Origin: Cervus elaphus
Lineage: Eukaryota; Chordata; Mammalia; Artiodactyla; Cervidae
DNA: 64,000 nucleotides
NCBI RefSeq assembly: GCF_910594005.1
Contig: NC_057843.1
Coordinates: 32,957,001-33,021,000 of the forward strand
Direction: 5' to 3'
Shown: positions 11,414 to 23,876 of the stretch, piece after piece
How positions within the stretch are numbered: the first letter of the stretch is position 1
How the letters are laid out: the number at the start of each line of letters is the position of its first letter
The notes under the pieces: generated by a model
Database searches by the model: none
Seen by the model: only the letters and a program-made list of their open reading frames with translations
What the model was told of the DNA's origin: nothing
Translations under genes and position numbers: made by a program

Positions 11414-11430
11414 TGTGTGTGTGTGTGTGT
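11414..11430. repeat. (GT)n microsatellite
   Basis: Eight or so GT units, 17 bp from the head of the preceding SINE. Confidence 0.85.
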
Positions 11431-12129
11431 ATTTTTTTTAAGATCCCAGAGTAATTAGCACATAATTGTCTAAGGGGGGCAGTGCATACATAATAATCTG
11501 AAGGCTGAAAATCTCCTTGTCCACAACAGCAAGTTCATTGTAAAGCATCTTTTTTGTTAAGGGTTTCTGAAAATCATGCATACAGAAAACATACATGGTG
11601 ATATCTAAAGTTAACTATCATTTTTAATGATATTTGGGAAATTATTATTTTATGTCTCTACAATACATAGAAAAACTCAGATGAAGGATTAAGGTTCTGA
11701 TTTCATAGAGGGAGTTCTTTGAAGAAATGGAATTAAAATTTTTGTACTATGCTCTTTATTTATAAAATGATATTTACATTTATTTATGTAAATTAATATT
11801 AAAAGTATATAATATTAAATTAATATTAAATCAATAATAAATATTAAATTACATAAATATTAATATTTATGTAAATTAATAAAGACATTAATTTATATTC
11901 AATGTCTGTACATCATTCAGAAATTACATAATCTATTATTCAATACTCTGAGTCTCTTGATTCTACATATTAAATAGGTCTTCTGTTGTTAAAACACAGC
12001 ATGGGTTGATGTGGTATCTTTGTAATTATCTGTCTAGTTTGATTATTGGAGATTGAAAACACGTAATTCAGGTTTCCAAAATAAGTGTATTTTCTGCTTT
12101 GGTATCATTTGTTTTGTTTTGACAGAATA
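11431..12129. other. AT-rich sequence with a palindrome and duplicated word
   Basis: No gene or clear repeat family. The 15-bp tttatgtaaattaat occurs at 11783-11797 and again at 11866-11880, and the second copy overlaps a perfect 26-bp palindrome (11849-11874). Confidence 0.5.
11849..11874. repeat. Perfect 26-bp AT palindrome
   Basis: The left arm ttacataaatat is the exact reverse complement of the right arm atatttatgtaa, with TA at the centre. It is all A/T except one C/G pair. Confidence 0.9.
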
Positions 12130-12372
12130 ATAGTTATGTATAAATTCAGGAATTAAGCCTCCTGCATTCAAATCCTATTTCTGCCTTTTACTAATTGTGT
12201 GACCAGAGGCAAATTGCTTTCATATTCTTGACCTCCATTTAGTAATATTATAAATAAGGATAATCATAATACCATTCTCCCAGAGTTTTGAAAAAATTAA
12301 ATGAGAAAAAAGCATGAATACTTAGCAAAATATCTGATATATATTAGATACTCAATAAATATTGGATATTAT
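12130..12372 (+). mobile_element. MIR SINE
   Basis: Sense MIR with its core 'ctaattgtgtgaccagaggc' (12191-12210), the 'taaataaggataatcataat' segment and the 3' end 'gatactcaataaatattgg'. MIRs are ancient and fixed across mammals. Confidence 0.8.
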
Positions 12373-13029
12373 TATAATTTTTACATTAATTAAACTACCC
12401 TCACAACTGGTAGATTTCTACCTTACCTGAGGGGCTGTCCCTAATAAAAGAAGGGAGAACTTCAGGGAATAATCTAATTTAATTAAACCTGAAAAGTAAA
12501 ATTACTCAGAGCATGGATTCTTTCAATTCTAGGTCACCTAAACACATCAGGGCTAGAACTATAGTGAACAGATTCATTGTATTTTTCTCTGTAATAAGTC
12601 AATGGGTTGACTTTTCACAATTTTTCAAGGATTGAAATAAATCCCACTACCACTAACAACTTAGTTCAAGAATCGATTTGCTCTTGAAAACTTCTGGCAC
12701 AGCATTAGAACTTTATTTCTGATAAGGGGTACTAAGCTGAAAACCTATTTTAAGAAGATTGAATATAACCTTCATAAAACATTATTCAATAAAAAATCCT
12801 GATCCTAATTTTCAATTTCTATGTGTATAAACAGCCAAAAAACCCAAGGGCTAGTAGTGTTCCATATTCCACCAGCAAGAGCATTTTCAGACTACTCTAC
12901 ACAGGCTACATACTCCCAAGCACTTTCTATCATATCTTCCTTCTTTAACATATTATTTCCATTATTACAAAGTCTGTAAATGTAGCTTTATTATTTTGAG
13001 ATTTTTCTATTTAAATATATCTATATTTT
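12373..13029. other. Unassigned sequence
   Basis: No recognised repeat or coding sequence between the MIR and an L2 relic. Confidence 0.4.
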
Positions 13030-13145
13030 TATAACATCAGCTTCATGAAGACAAAAACCCTTTTGCCTTCTTCACCAATATATCTTCACAACACAAAACG
13101 TTTTCTGAGTCAAATTATGGGAATCCTGAAAATAATTGTTCATTG
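13030..13145 (+). mobile_element. L2 LINE 3' end
   Basis: The words 'cttcatgaagacaaaaaccc' and 'cttcaccaatatatcttcac' followed by a diverged 'gttcattga' end match the L2 3' terminus. Confidence 0.5.
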
Positions 13146-13684
13146 ATAGCCTAAACCATCCATCAGTTTCTACTTCTCTATAATGTAAATAGTAGGAATA
13201 AAGGTCTGTTTAATTGTGCTACTTAGAGTGGAATAAGTCCTTTATGAGTAATAGAGCTAATTTTAAAGATTATATTCTCATACTGAATTCAATAACAAAT
13301 GGAGATAAATTCCAAGAGGAAGATGCAATCAGTTTGTGCAGAAGGGATTTAGAGATGAGAGTAAACTGTGTGAACTTTGATTGTCTGTAAAATTGTGTGA
13401 TTGAAACAGAACGTTGGCTTTGGTACTTACTTTTTGAAAGCTAGCAGAAGAATGTGGACAGGCGGACCTGAGCTGCTGAAACCCATTTTAAGCAGGAGGA
13501 ATGAACAAAGATAAAGAGGTGAGCAAGAACTTTGTGTTTGGAGGTCGAATTAAAGTATTTTTCAAAGAGGAACAGAATTTGTATTAGGCAATGACTGGAC
13601 AAATTTCGGTAAGTAGGGCATAAAAAATAATCTCAATCTTGAAAGCAAGGCCAAAGAGTCCAGAATTGATGTAATCATCACAGA
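13146..13684. other. Unassigned sequence
   Basis: No recognised repeat. The short 'aggcggacctgagctgctga' stretch (13461-13480) is locally GC-rich but has no known motif. Confidence 0.4.
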
Positions 13685-13840
13685 TCTCCCTCTCCATAAG
13701 GTTAATGCCACTCCATGTAAATTTCTACCTTAATTCCGTGTTCTGCCATGTCTGCAACTATGCGACACTCTTTAACAGTAAGGACTACACCTTTATTCAT
13801 CATTGTACCCCAGCACCTAGAACAGTGGTTAACATCTGCA
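13685..13840 (+). mobile_element. L2 LINE 3' end
   Basis: Contains 'cattgtaccccagcacctag' and 'aacagtggttaac', the L2 3'-end signature. A Bov-tA lies directly downstream. Confidence 0.55.
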
Positions 13841-13844
13841 TGTC

Positions 13845-14046
13845 AAATCGCTTCAGTTGTATCTGACTCTTTGTGACCCTATGGACTATAACCCACCAGA
13901 CTCCTCTGTCCATGGGATTCTCCAGGCAAGAATACTGGAGTAGATTGCCATGCCCTCCTCCAGGGGATCTTCCCAACCCAGAGGTTGAGCCCACATCTCT
14001 TGCATTGGCAGGCAGTTTCTTTACCACTAGCGCCACCTGGGAAACC
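13845..14046 (-). mobile_element. Bov-tA SINE
   Basis: Near-complete antisense copy, from its BovB-derived tail (cgcttcagttgtatctgact) to its tRNA-like head (ctttaccactagcgccacct at 14019-14038). Confidence 0.92.
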
Positions 14047-14727
14047 GTAAAATGCGACTAGTATTTGAAAACAAAAATAAGCCATGAAAAAACTCTGAAT
14101 ACTTTTGAATATTAAAATGAGGTAATAGTTGTGTTTTAGGAACATGAAATTCAAAGAAGAAATGGAGGAGACTAGTGCCAGAGATTTGGGATTGCTGGAT
14201 TATAGATCTGGATATCATTGATAGCAAGGAGGAATAGGGTTAAAGTTAATATGGAGGGTCAGGAACAGTCCACATTACCCTGGACTACACAAAAGTATTC
14301 ATTTACAGTTTTCCCTAGGACTAATGTTAACTCCATCATAATATAGAAAAAAAAAATGTAGATTATTTGAACATCCTGCCGAATATCACATTGATTCATT
14401 ACATTGAGTAAATTCTTTCAATTAGAAATAAGGAGTAGCTTCTACCCTGAAGGCCTTGGAAGGATATACACAATGTAGATGACTAGAAGATAAACTCTAA
14501 AATGATTCAAGGACTTGCCACTGTAGTAAACTTTTTAAGAGTCCAATTTTAGAGACATGACAGGACATCCCTTCCAAAGTAAAAGATAAATTGCTGCATC
14601 TTGCATACCCATCAACAAAGAAGGAAAGTGAACTCCTGCTAGATCTCCTAAGGTTCTGGTGAAAGCACGTGTCATATCTATGAACAGTGCTCTGGCCACA
14701 CACCAGGAGATAAGGAAGCCACCATTC

Positions 14728-14824
14728 TGTTTTGTTTTTTTTTTAATTTATTTTATTTTTTCTTCTAGTTTTATTGATATATAACTGACAGAAATGATAA
14801 ATATTTAAGGTGTAGAATGTGATG
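14728..14824 (-). mobile_element. Short 5'-truncated L1 insertion in ERV pol
   Basis: A T-rich tract (the reversed poly-A) leads into 'agttttattgatatataact' and 'ttaaggtgtagaatgtgatg', an antisense L1 3' end. The pol reading resumes directly at 14825. The flanks 'aaggaagccacc' and 'aaggctgccac' could be a worn target duplication. Confidence 0.55.
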
Positions 14825-15550
14825 AAGGCTGCCACGTTTGAGTGGGGCGTAGCTTGGTATCCGTTCCAGTCTGCAGTGTGATCACCTGCACTGATACCCA
14901 GGTGACTCAATAGATTATGTGAAATTGAAGTTTGGATGTTGTAAAAAAATGCAGTATGGCATGTATAGCAAGCCCCAGTGGATCATGAGGTTCTTGGAGC
15001 AAGAATATGCCATCTATGTGTACAAACTGGGAGTCATTTTTAAAAAGTAGCTCCTGGAATGCTATTGAGCAAAGGTAGAGTGAATCCTTGATTATCTATA
15101 ACTGTCTTTTATGAACTTGGTACTGTCAAAGGCACCAAGTCATAAGGTTCAGGGGAATTAGAAAACATACTCTTTTTTTTTTTTGAAAACATACTCTTAA
15201 AATAGAAGAAGTGTATCGAGGACCAGTCAGGAGCAGAGACAGAGGGCACAAAGGAACATGCATGAGAAAGTAGCCCAGGCCCCTTATCCTCTCGCTGAGT
15301 TGCATTGGTTTCCCTCTTGCAGCTCGTACCTATGACCTTTGGGGAACCATGTCTAAATAACTCCAAAAGGAGTCAAATCCCCAAGCTTGTTTTACGTATG
15401 AGCTAGCTTATTATGTGAAAACCAGCTGAAAAAGTCACCAGCTGGTGGCTTTTTTTTAGATCCTCACTCATGGTCATGCTTAAAAAATAGCCATAATCCT
15501 TGAGCACTTGGATGCTTAATTTGCATGGAAGGAGAATTAACTTGTGGTCA

Positions 15551-15610
<60 letters not shown>
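15551..15610. repeat. (AT)n(AC)n compound microsatellite
   Basis: About 16 AT units (to 15589) pass directly into about 11 AC units (to 15610). It is likely to vary in length between individuals. Confidence 0.95.
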
Positions 15611-16390
15611 TAATAGACAGTGTCAAATTACTGGGTCAGTTGGTCAAAGATCTGGGAGGAAAAGGATTGGAAGATTGGCCACAAGGATTCTGAGATAATG
15701 ACATGTGGATGGATATGTGAGAGTGGTCACAAGTGATTGCCTACCAGAAAAGATGCACTAGAGTAAAGACACTAAACTTCCAAATGGAAGCAGTGTTCAA
15801 CCATTGGATGTTAGCTGATGCAAAACTGTCAGCAGCTACTATAGTATTATCATGACAGGTATATGAAAAACAGGAAAAATATGGCAAGGACACAAGCTAT
15901 GCATGAGCCCAAAAGAGCAGCCTTCTTACCTAAGCTCTTCCAAATACTGTTAACCACTACCTCCAAATCACCAAAAATCCTACAGCAAAGACCAATATGG
16001 CAATATTACTGGAGTAGACTAAATGGCCACTTGATTCCAAGTTGACCATATTGAGTCTTTCTATCAGCTAAAGCCATGCGGTTTGTTTTCACAGGAATAG
16101 ACATCTAGTGTAAGTAGAGGGTTGCCTTTTCTTGCTAACGGGCCTCAGCCAGCATCACTATCCAGGTGCTCACAGAATGCCTGGTCCATGGGCACTTAAT
16201 CCCTAGACAGTTTCTGACCACAGAATTCACTGGGTGTAATACATAATGCATCATCCAGCTGCTGCTGCCCTGATAGTGTTACAGCAGCCTGTTGAAGGGA
16301 AAATCTAAAGCACCAGCTTTGAATCAGTATCCTGCAAGAATGAGGTATGCTTTATGTTTTGAATCAGGGACATTTATATAGTAGAAGCCA

Positions 16391-18235
16391 GTTATGCTGT
16401 TAAACATCCTATAATGGATAGGACAAATTCTAAAACAAAAAAATTATTCAGTCTCAAATATCATCAGTGCCAAGATTGAGAAAACCTGTACCAAAGGTTC
16501 AAAGGTGATTCAAGGTCCTAGGACATAAGAACTTTGTTGCATAGGCTAACAGGTATTGGTAAAATCAGGTCAAGATAAAAATTTCAGGATCATGTTATTC
16601 TATTTCATGTTCCTTCCCTTGTGGTTGAACCACTTTGGCACTATTCATTTCAACTTAAACTTAAAATATAGTAATTTGTGAGAAGCCTCCAATATTCCAG
16701 GAGGTAACATCAGAGTTTCTTATACCATTTCAGAATGAATAAAATCTGTCATGCTAACTCACTAGTGCAAGTTCAAAAGAAAAAGAAAACAAGGTTTTTT
16801 AAATGGGAAGCTTATAAAAATGCGAGAAGTTTCCCATACTGAATAAACTTGGAAATCATTGCCTGACATTCATTTTCACAACTCCAAACAATAAAACTCT
16901 CCTCTGACTTTTAAGATAAGTTAAATATAGAAGTATGAAGGCAAGAATAGATAGATTAAAGAAAAATTTTCTTATAAGACATATGTTCTCTTCTGAATGT
17001 TCTTGTGTTGTCAGTACCATTTTGCACCTGTGTTTGCTAGGGAAAAACACCTAGTAGGAAAATATAGGAAAAAATAATCAAAAAATATCTTTACAAATGT
17101 CAAAAGCCTACCATTAAATTTATATTATTTGCCTTGGTAATATTTTCCTATTTTCCTAATTATTATTAAGTGATTAATAAGTACATAGTAGGACATAGAT
17201 CTGATAAAAAATTGATAAGTGATTTTGCAGATATTTAGGATATATTGAAAATTTCAAACTATGATATCTTACTCTATATCATATATACTAAACCAAAATG
17301 TGCTGTATTTATCATTTAGAGTACAGTCTCTCCTAATCTTTAGCTGAAGTATATGAAACAGTGCAGTTTAAACTACAGCACTATAAGGGTTGTGTCTAAA
17401 CGTACAACCGGTACAGTTATTTTGCCTGAATTTTCTAGTAACTATAATTGAGCAGTAAATTCATTCCTCCTGCCAAGAGTTTTGTCATGTTTTGACTGAA
17501 TTGAAAGAAGTTAGCGGTCACTTCAAGGAAGAGGTCTTAAATCTAGCTTAGAGCAGAAGAGGAAATGAAATTTGTATTTTAAAAGATTTATTGCAAAATA
17601 AACAATGAGGCACACAAAACAGGAGGGTTACTGCAGGGACAACAGCATATTGATAATGATACCCAATGAGATTAAGTTATAAAAGCCTTTTTTTCCTAAT
17701 GTCTAATTTAATGAAGAAAGTGCTAAAAATAAATATAAGTAATTAGGAGTCTTATTGACCTTGCTATTAAATTGTTTGTTTTTAAATTTAAAAGCAAAAC
17801 TAAAAAATATGAAAGATTAGTATGCCCTCATGCTGCACACTAAAGATGGAAAAATAATTGCATAATTATACTGTATAAATCTCAGTGAATATTACTTCTT
17901 AAATGCCAAAGAAGACCTGAGAGGTATTAACAAAATTCATTAGAGTTGCATATTTTTCTAAGAGAAAAAAGAAATAGAATTCTTGAAAATGTCCATTTTT
18001 AAATTTTTTTTTAATCTTATCAGTTCTTAGAATTACAGAAACATTGCTTTTGAGTGAAGATTAGGAAGTTTAAAGTTTCTTTCTTATCTAAAAAAATAAG
18101 TTACATAGACCAAAATAAAAACCAAGATATAAAGATATAATAGTTTAAAAGCTAAGGATGCATTCCAAATTAAAAATTTATTAGGAGCTGAGTGGAAGAA
18201 TTAGTGCATAAGTTCAAAATAATTATTTCCCACTG
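16391..18235. other. Unassigned AT-rich sequence, 1.8 kb
   Basis: No repeat family is recognised and no ORF carries a known motif (the longest is 64 codons). The left end may still belong to the ERV relic. The rest may be single-copy DNA. Confidence 0.45.
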
Positions 18236-18245
18236 TGTAGTAGGT

Positions 18246-18468
18246 TGTCGTTGAGTCGCTAAGTCAAGTCTGACTCTTTTGCAATCCCATGAACTATAGC
18301 CCACCAGCCTCGTCTGTCCATGGATTTCCCAGGCAAGAATATTGAAGTGGGTTGCCATTTCCTTCTCCAGGGGATCTTCCCAACCCAAGAATTGAGCCCA
18401 CAGCTCCTGCATTGCAGGTGGATTCTTAGGGAGATTTTTTTTTATCACTGAGCCACCTGGGAAGCCCA
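18246..18468 (-). mobile_element. Bov-tA SINE with target duplication
   Basis: Full antisense copy. A perfect 10-bp direct repeat, tgtagtaggt, flanks it at 18236-18245 and 18469-18478. Confidence 0.95.
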
Positions 18469-18669
18469 TGTAGTAGGTAGAGTATTGAATTTTAAATCAG
18501 AAAACTAAATTAAGTTTCCACCTACGAAATTTACTGTAATGTCAATTTTTTGTCATGTAGAAAACAACCTAAGAATCTCTTTGTCCTGCAATAAACTTAA
18601 AAAAGAACCATAATAATAATTCATAGATCTTTGAGATTTTAAGATTTAACCCACCTTAGCAAGATTACA

Positions 18670-18905
18670 TGGAGAAGGCAATGGCACCCCACTCCAGTAC
18701 TCTTGCCTGGAAAATCCTATGGATGGAGGCGCCTGGTAGGCTGTGGTCCATGGGGTCGCTAGGACTTTCACACATTGGAGAAGGAAATGGCAACCCACTC
18801 CAGTGTTCTTGCCTGGAGAATCCCAGGGACGGGGGAGCCTGGTGGGCTGCCGTCTACGGGATCACACAGAGTCGGACACGACTGAAGTGACTTAGCAGCA
18901 GCAGC
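18670..18905 (+). mobile_element. BOV-A2 SINE, first monomer shortened
   Basis: The first monomer loses its distal part and passes at about 18766 (aggactttcacacattgg) straight into the second. The tail is a CAG run. A perfect 12-bp direct repeat, agcaagattaca (18658-18669 and 18906-18917), flanks it and partly overlaps the CAG tail. Confidence 0.93.
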
Positions 18906-18917
18906 AGCAAGATTACA

Positions 18918-19385
18918 AAAATTTACTCCAGCTGGGCCGCAGACTGTCCCTGGGTTCATATCCTCCTACATGTCTCCTCTGAGACAAGCAGCACCCTAGC
19001 AGCACTATCTTCAAGGCCTAAAGGGAACCCAAGAGGCAAGTGGAAACCTGGATATGTCTTAACTACCCCATTTGGAAAATAGCATACTGTGGCTTACACA
19101 TGCATCCCACTGGCTAATGTAGTTAATATGGTAAGTCCAGTGTCAATGGGATAGGCAAATATACTCTGACCTCAAAGAGACACTGCACTAAAAATTAACA
19201 GGCCAGAGGTTGTCCATGTGTGATCTTGCTGTACAGGGAAGTAAAGAATTGGGAGAAATAATTCAACTGACCACATTTCTATGTGATCTCTGTTTACTCT
19301 GCAAAACAATGCATCATCTGCCCTAGACCTTGTTTCTTCATAGAATTGATGACTCATCATAAACAAACACTCACTGAATGCATAT
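18918..19385. other. Unassigned sequence
   Basis: Unique-looking DNA. The last ~30 bp joins in sense with the sequence at 20994-21060 and was split by the BovB that follows. Confidence 0.4.
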
Positions 19386-20987
19386 CAGTTCAGTCAGCTC
19401 AGTTCAGTCCCTCAGTCATGTCCGACTGTTTGCAACCCCATGAATCGCAGCACGCCAGGCCTCCCTGTCCATCACCAACGCCCGGAGTTTACTCAAACTC
19501 ATGTCCATCGATTCAGTGATGCCATCCAGCCATCTCATCTTCTGTCATCCACTTCTCCTCCTGCCCACAATCCCTCCCAGCATCAGGGTCTTTTCCAATG
19601 AGTCAACTCTTCGCATGAGGTGGCCAAAGTACTGGAGTTTCAGCTTCAGCATCAGTCCTTGCAATGAACACCCAGGACTGATCTCCTTTAGGATGGACTG
19701 GTTGGATCTCCTTGCAGTCCAAGGGACTCTCAAGCGTCTTCTCCAACACCACAGTCCAAGAGCATCCATTTTTCAGCGCTCAGCTTTCCAACTGTCATAT
19801 CCATACATGACCACTGGAAAAACCATAGCCTTGACTAGACAGACCTTTGTTGGCAAAGTAATGTCTCTGCTTTTTAATATGCTATCCAGGTTGGTCATAA
19901 CTTTCCTTCCAAGGAGTAAGCGTCTTTTAATTTCATGGCTGCAATCACCATCTGCAGTGATTTTGGAGCCAAGAAAAATAAAGTCTGACACTGTTTCCAC
20001 TGTCTCCCCATCTATTTCCCATGAGGTGATGGGACCAGATGCCATGATCTTAGTTTTCTGAATGTTGAGCTTTAAGCCAACGTTTTCACTCTCCTCTTTC
20101 ACTTTCATCAAGAAGCTTTTTAGTTCCTTTTCACTTTCTGCCATACCGGTGGTGTCATCTGCATATCTGAAGTTCTCCCGGCAATCATGATTCCAGCTGG
20201 TGCTTCTTCTAGCCCAGCGTTTCTCATGATGTCCTCTGCATATAAGTTAAATAAGCAGGTTGAAAATATACAGCCTTGACATCCTCCTTTTCCTATTTGG
20301 AACCTGTCTGTTGTTCCATGTCCAGTTCTAACTGTTGCTTCCTGACCTGCATACAGGCTTCTCAAGAGGCAGGTCAGATGGTCTGGTATTCCCATCTCTT
20401 TCAGAATTTTTCACAGCTTATTGTGATCCACACAGTCAAAGGCTTTGGCATAGTCAATAAAGCAGAGATAGATGTTTTCCTTGAACTCTCTTGCTCTTTC
20501 CATGATCCAGTGGATGTTGGCAATTTGATCTCTGGTTCCTCTGATTTTTCTAAAACCAGCTTGAACATCTGCAATTTCACGTTCATGTATTGCTCTAACC
20601 TGACTTGGAGAATTTTGAGCATTACTTTGCTGGCGTGTAAGATGAATGCACTTGTTCAGTAGTTTGAGCATTCTTTGGCATTGTCTTTCTTTGGAATTGG
20701 AATGAAAACTGACCTTTTCCAGTCCTGTGGCCACTGCTGAGTTTTCCAAATTTGCTGGCACATTGAGTGCAGCACTTTCACAGCATCATCTTTCAGGATT
20801 TGAAATAGCTCAACTGGAATTCCATCACCTCCACTAGCTTTGTTCTTAGTGATGCTTTCTAAGGCCCACTTGACTTCACATTCCAAGATGTCTGGCTCTA
20901 GGTGAGTGATCACACCATCGTGATTATCTGGGTCATGAAGATCTTTTTTGTACAGTTCTTCTGTGTATTCTTGCCACGCATATATTT
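19386..20987 (-). mobile_element. BovB LINE, 1.6 kb, RT core and 3' end
   Basis: Antisense copy running from its ctgaa-rich 3' tail (19386) up to the region just before the RT (20987, equivalent to the start of 'agaagaactgtac'). Minus-strand ORFs 20656-20913, 20411-20761, 20120-20395 and 19773-20144 together cover the RT and its C-terminal part but lie in different frames. Motif A (FIDYAKAFD) is readable at about 20430-20470. A ~13-bp deletion just before the catalytic YADD region shifts the frame, so the enzyme is dead. The 6-bp gcatat occurs at 19380-19385 and 20988-20993, a likely target duplication. The surrounding sequence rejoins as an antisense L2/MIR-like stretch. Confidence 0.93.
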
Positions 20988-20993
20988 ATTGTT

Positions 20994-22426
20994 AAATGCC
21001 AAGAACTCTGCTAAGTGCTCAGCACACAGAAACGTATGGAACACCGCCAAATCTGTTAGCTGAATGAGACATTTTATTAGGTAGGGCAGACTATGCTAAG
21101 CTCAGGTAATAAATAGGCCACCTAATGTGAGTAGATTCATGGGATAAAGTTTTGTTTCTAGGATATGCAGAGTATATTTTAGCTTGGAGTTTTCTTAGTG
21201 ACTTTCTCTCAGCCAGTTGAACCAGGCTATCAGCCTCTTATGCCACCATCTCTTAGGTGGCCTTCCTGGTTGTCACAAAAGCAAAAGATAAAGTGAAAGG
21301 GTGTGCAAAGGAGTTTCACATCCATGCCTAGGAATGGCTCACATCATGTTTTCCCACACTAAAGAAGCTGTCACCTGGCCATTATCTAGTCGGAAGTTCC
21401 AAACTAACTGTCAGGATTTGGAAAACATAGTACCCAGTAAGAAATGTTGTGAGTTATTGAACATCTAGGCATTCTGTAATGTAATCCTCTTTTTAATTCA
21501 CCAAATGTGTCACTTTTCTTTACTTAGAATACACTTTTCCCCTAAAAGGGACAAGGCAGAGGGCCACTTAATTATTATACTTAGCTCAAAGTCCATGATT
21601 TTTGAATCATACACAACCATATCCATAGAGTCTTGATGACTTACATTATCTCCTACAAATCTCAATGGTCATGTGCCTTGACCACAAAGCTATCTGTTTG
21701 CAGACCAAGCAGTCATACAGTGTCTAGAGTAGAGACCAGATAAACACAATAAATATTCCCATCTGGAAAAGCAAATAAGAGGAGACGTTGTAGTCTTTAG
21801 TTTCTGGCAATCCTGAAACACTACTGAGCTGATAGCATGCAATCTCTCAACCCTAGAAGTTCCAGGTACTTGTTAATTTTTTGTTGTTTCTGAAGCTACT
21901 CTACTAGGGAAACTCTGTTATCCTTGGTTTTTCCTGGTCCCTGGCTCCACACTCTGGAGGTTCTTCCTAGTTCATTATTTAGTTTTGGGAGAAATTACTC
22001 TTGCAGACCTGAGGAGCTGTTGAAACATGTCTATTGTTCATGAAAGTTGAAGTCTTAAATCTTAAAAAGTCTTAACTTTTTTATGGTCCTAATTTTCTCG
22101 AAAACTTAGTAGGCTTCAAATCCCCTTGCTTTGCTTCTGGTGTGTTCCACACTTAAAGTTCTTTAATATCCATAGTTCTCAAAACCACTTATTTTTTCTA
22201 CTTTCTCAGTCTCACGTCTGTCTCATTCAATTTAATGGTGGCTATCTGCAAGCTTTCAGACTTGAATGAGAAGGCTATAAATTAACCTGACATTTTCCTT
22301 GGGTCACTTTATTCAAATGAATATCTATACTTGGGTTTTGCTGAAATTTTTGTTTACTGTTAGGTTTTTAGAACTAGTTGACTTTTCCACCAATGCAAAG
22401 TTGCCAAACTCTGTGTGTGTGTATGT
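20994..22426. other. Mostly unassigned sequence; old L2/MIR-like start
   Basis: The first 60 bp (aatgccaagaactctgctaa) resembles the antisense end of an L2/MIR-like element cut in two by the BovB. No repeat or gene is recognised from there to 22426, which includes a few TTTTT and poly-pyrimidine runs. Confidence 0.4.
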
Positions 22427-22624
22427 GCAGTCACTCAGTTGTATCTGGCTCTTTGCAAGCCCATGGGCTATAGCCTGCCAAGCTCCTCTGTCCATGGAAT
22501 TCTCCAGGCAAGAATATTGGAGTGGGTTGCCATTTCCTTCTCCAGGGTATCTTCTCAACCCAGGGATTGAACTCTGGTCTCCCATGTTGCAGGCAGATTC
22601 TTTACCCTCTGAGCCACCTGGGAA
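22427..22624 (-). mobile_element. Bov-tA SINE
   Basis: Antisense copy whose tail end abuts a short (GT)n tract at 22411-22426. The head (ctttaccctctgagccacct at 22600-22619) is intact in layout. Confidence 0.92.
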
Positions 22625-23641
22625 GAAAGATCATTCTTTCTTATAAATTGTTATTTAAATCAATAATAAACAACAAACCATGCTGAACTAGTGATTTTCA
22701 GCTCTTTTCTCTAGACCTACAAGCTTTACAAGCCTATGGTCTGATTTCAAAGTTATCTCTGGTAAACAAGTATTTTGCCATTGCATGACACAATTCACCA
22801 GCCTTCTAGCTTTCAATTTCAGTTTCTTCTTTCTCCACTCTCTGATTTCTAAGTAAACAAATGTCCTTTTTTTGTTGTTGTGTTTGTAATTTCATAGCAA
22901 CAATTCACATAGCCAGTATCCTCATTATTTAGTGAAGGCAAAGCTATGATGTATTAACAATTAAATCAAAGATCTGTAACTCAACAAATCTTTTTCTTAT
23001 TCATTCAAATTCCAGTAGGTTTCAGAGATTCTCTTGGAGGCTCTATTCTAAAAATTAATTTTTTTAAAATAGGCTATTTCCACATTGTCACTACCTTTAA
23101 AATAACTTTCCTGATCACTATTGAAATAGAAGAGATTGTGGAGGCTCACAAAGCAAGTTCTTCGGCTTAAACACAGGACACTCTTCTAAGAATAAGACAG
23201 CCTTCTACCCACATTGCATTAGACAGAATCCAGTTGTATGGCCCTACTTAAAAAAAAAAAATAACTGCAAATGAAGATGAAAATTATAGTTATTTCACAG
23301 ATGCAGAAAGATGAAGTGAGTTTTCTTGAGCATCCGGCCAGTTTTGTCCCTCTCCTACATACATCTCTGCAAAAACCCTAATACTACGTGATATGAGGCT
23401 AACATGAGGATCAAAAAATGATCAACATATAGCATAAAACAATGTGCACATTCAAACAGTTTTATTAGGTTTTTATGACTTATGACATTAATTGATCATT
23501 TGAGAAATATTAATGAATGCCCAATAAATCTAGCTTGTACACAAATTAGGTAGATACTTATATAGCTTATACAATTTCTATTCTGTTTGAATTTTGAAAC
23601 ATCTTAATGAGACTAAAAATAGCCACACTTAATATAAAGTA
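22625..23641. other. Unassigned sequence
   Basis: About 1 kb of AT-rich DNA with no recognised element. A poly-A run lies at about 23248-23261. Confidence 0.4.
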
Positions 23642-23654
23642 TATGATTCATGGG

Positions 23655-23876
23655 GCTTCCCATGTGGCTCAGTGTTAAAGAATAAGCCTGCCAACACTAG
23701 AGATGCAAGAGATGTGGGTTCAGTCCCTGGTTTGGGAATATCCCCTGAAGAAGAAAATGGCAACACACTCTAGTATTCTTGCCTGGGAAATCCCAGAGAC
23801 TACAAGGAGCCTGACAGGCTACATTTCATGGGTTTGCAAGGAGTTGGACACAACTTAGCGACTGAGCACATGCACT
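23655..23876 (+). mobile_element. Bov-tA SINE with 13-bp target duplication
   Basis: Complete sense copy starting 'gcttcccatgtggctcag'. A perfect 13-bp direct repeat, tatgattcatggg, flanks it at 23642-23654 and 23877-23889. Confidence 0.96.

Larger units (their letters stand above)
14260..16390 (+). pseudogene. Decayed endogenous-retrovirus pol (RT to integrase)
   Basis: Translating the plus strand with many frame changes shows, in order, pieces of a retroviral polymerase. The reverse transcriptase palm lies around 14285-14440, connection and RNase H sequence from 14540 to 15370, and integrase-like zinc-binding and core sequence from about 15620 to 16300. The catalytic YxDD position (14400-14411) reads Tyr-Ile-Glu-stop. 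Stops and frameshifts occur every few tens of codons, so no ORF marks it. A ~100-bp L1 stub (14728-14824) and an AT/AC microsatellite (15551-15610) interrupt it. The arrangement resembles class-III (ERVL-like) pol. No LTR is recognised at either end. The retroviral origin is well supported by segment order. The exact family is inference. Confidence 0.68.

Noticed and set aside
19501..20061. 186-codon plus-strand ORF as a gene
   Set aside because: It is the antisense reading of a minus-strand BovB. Very similar 'proteins' appear opposite other BovB copies (for example 58807-59307), which shows it is a strand shadow.
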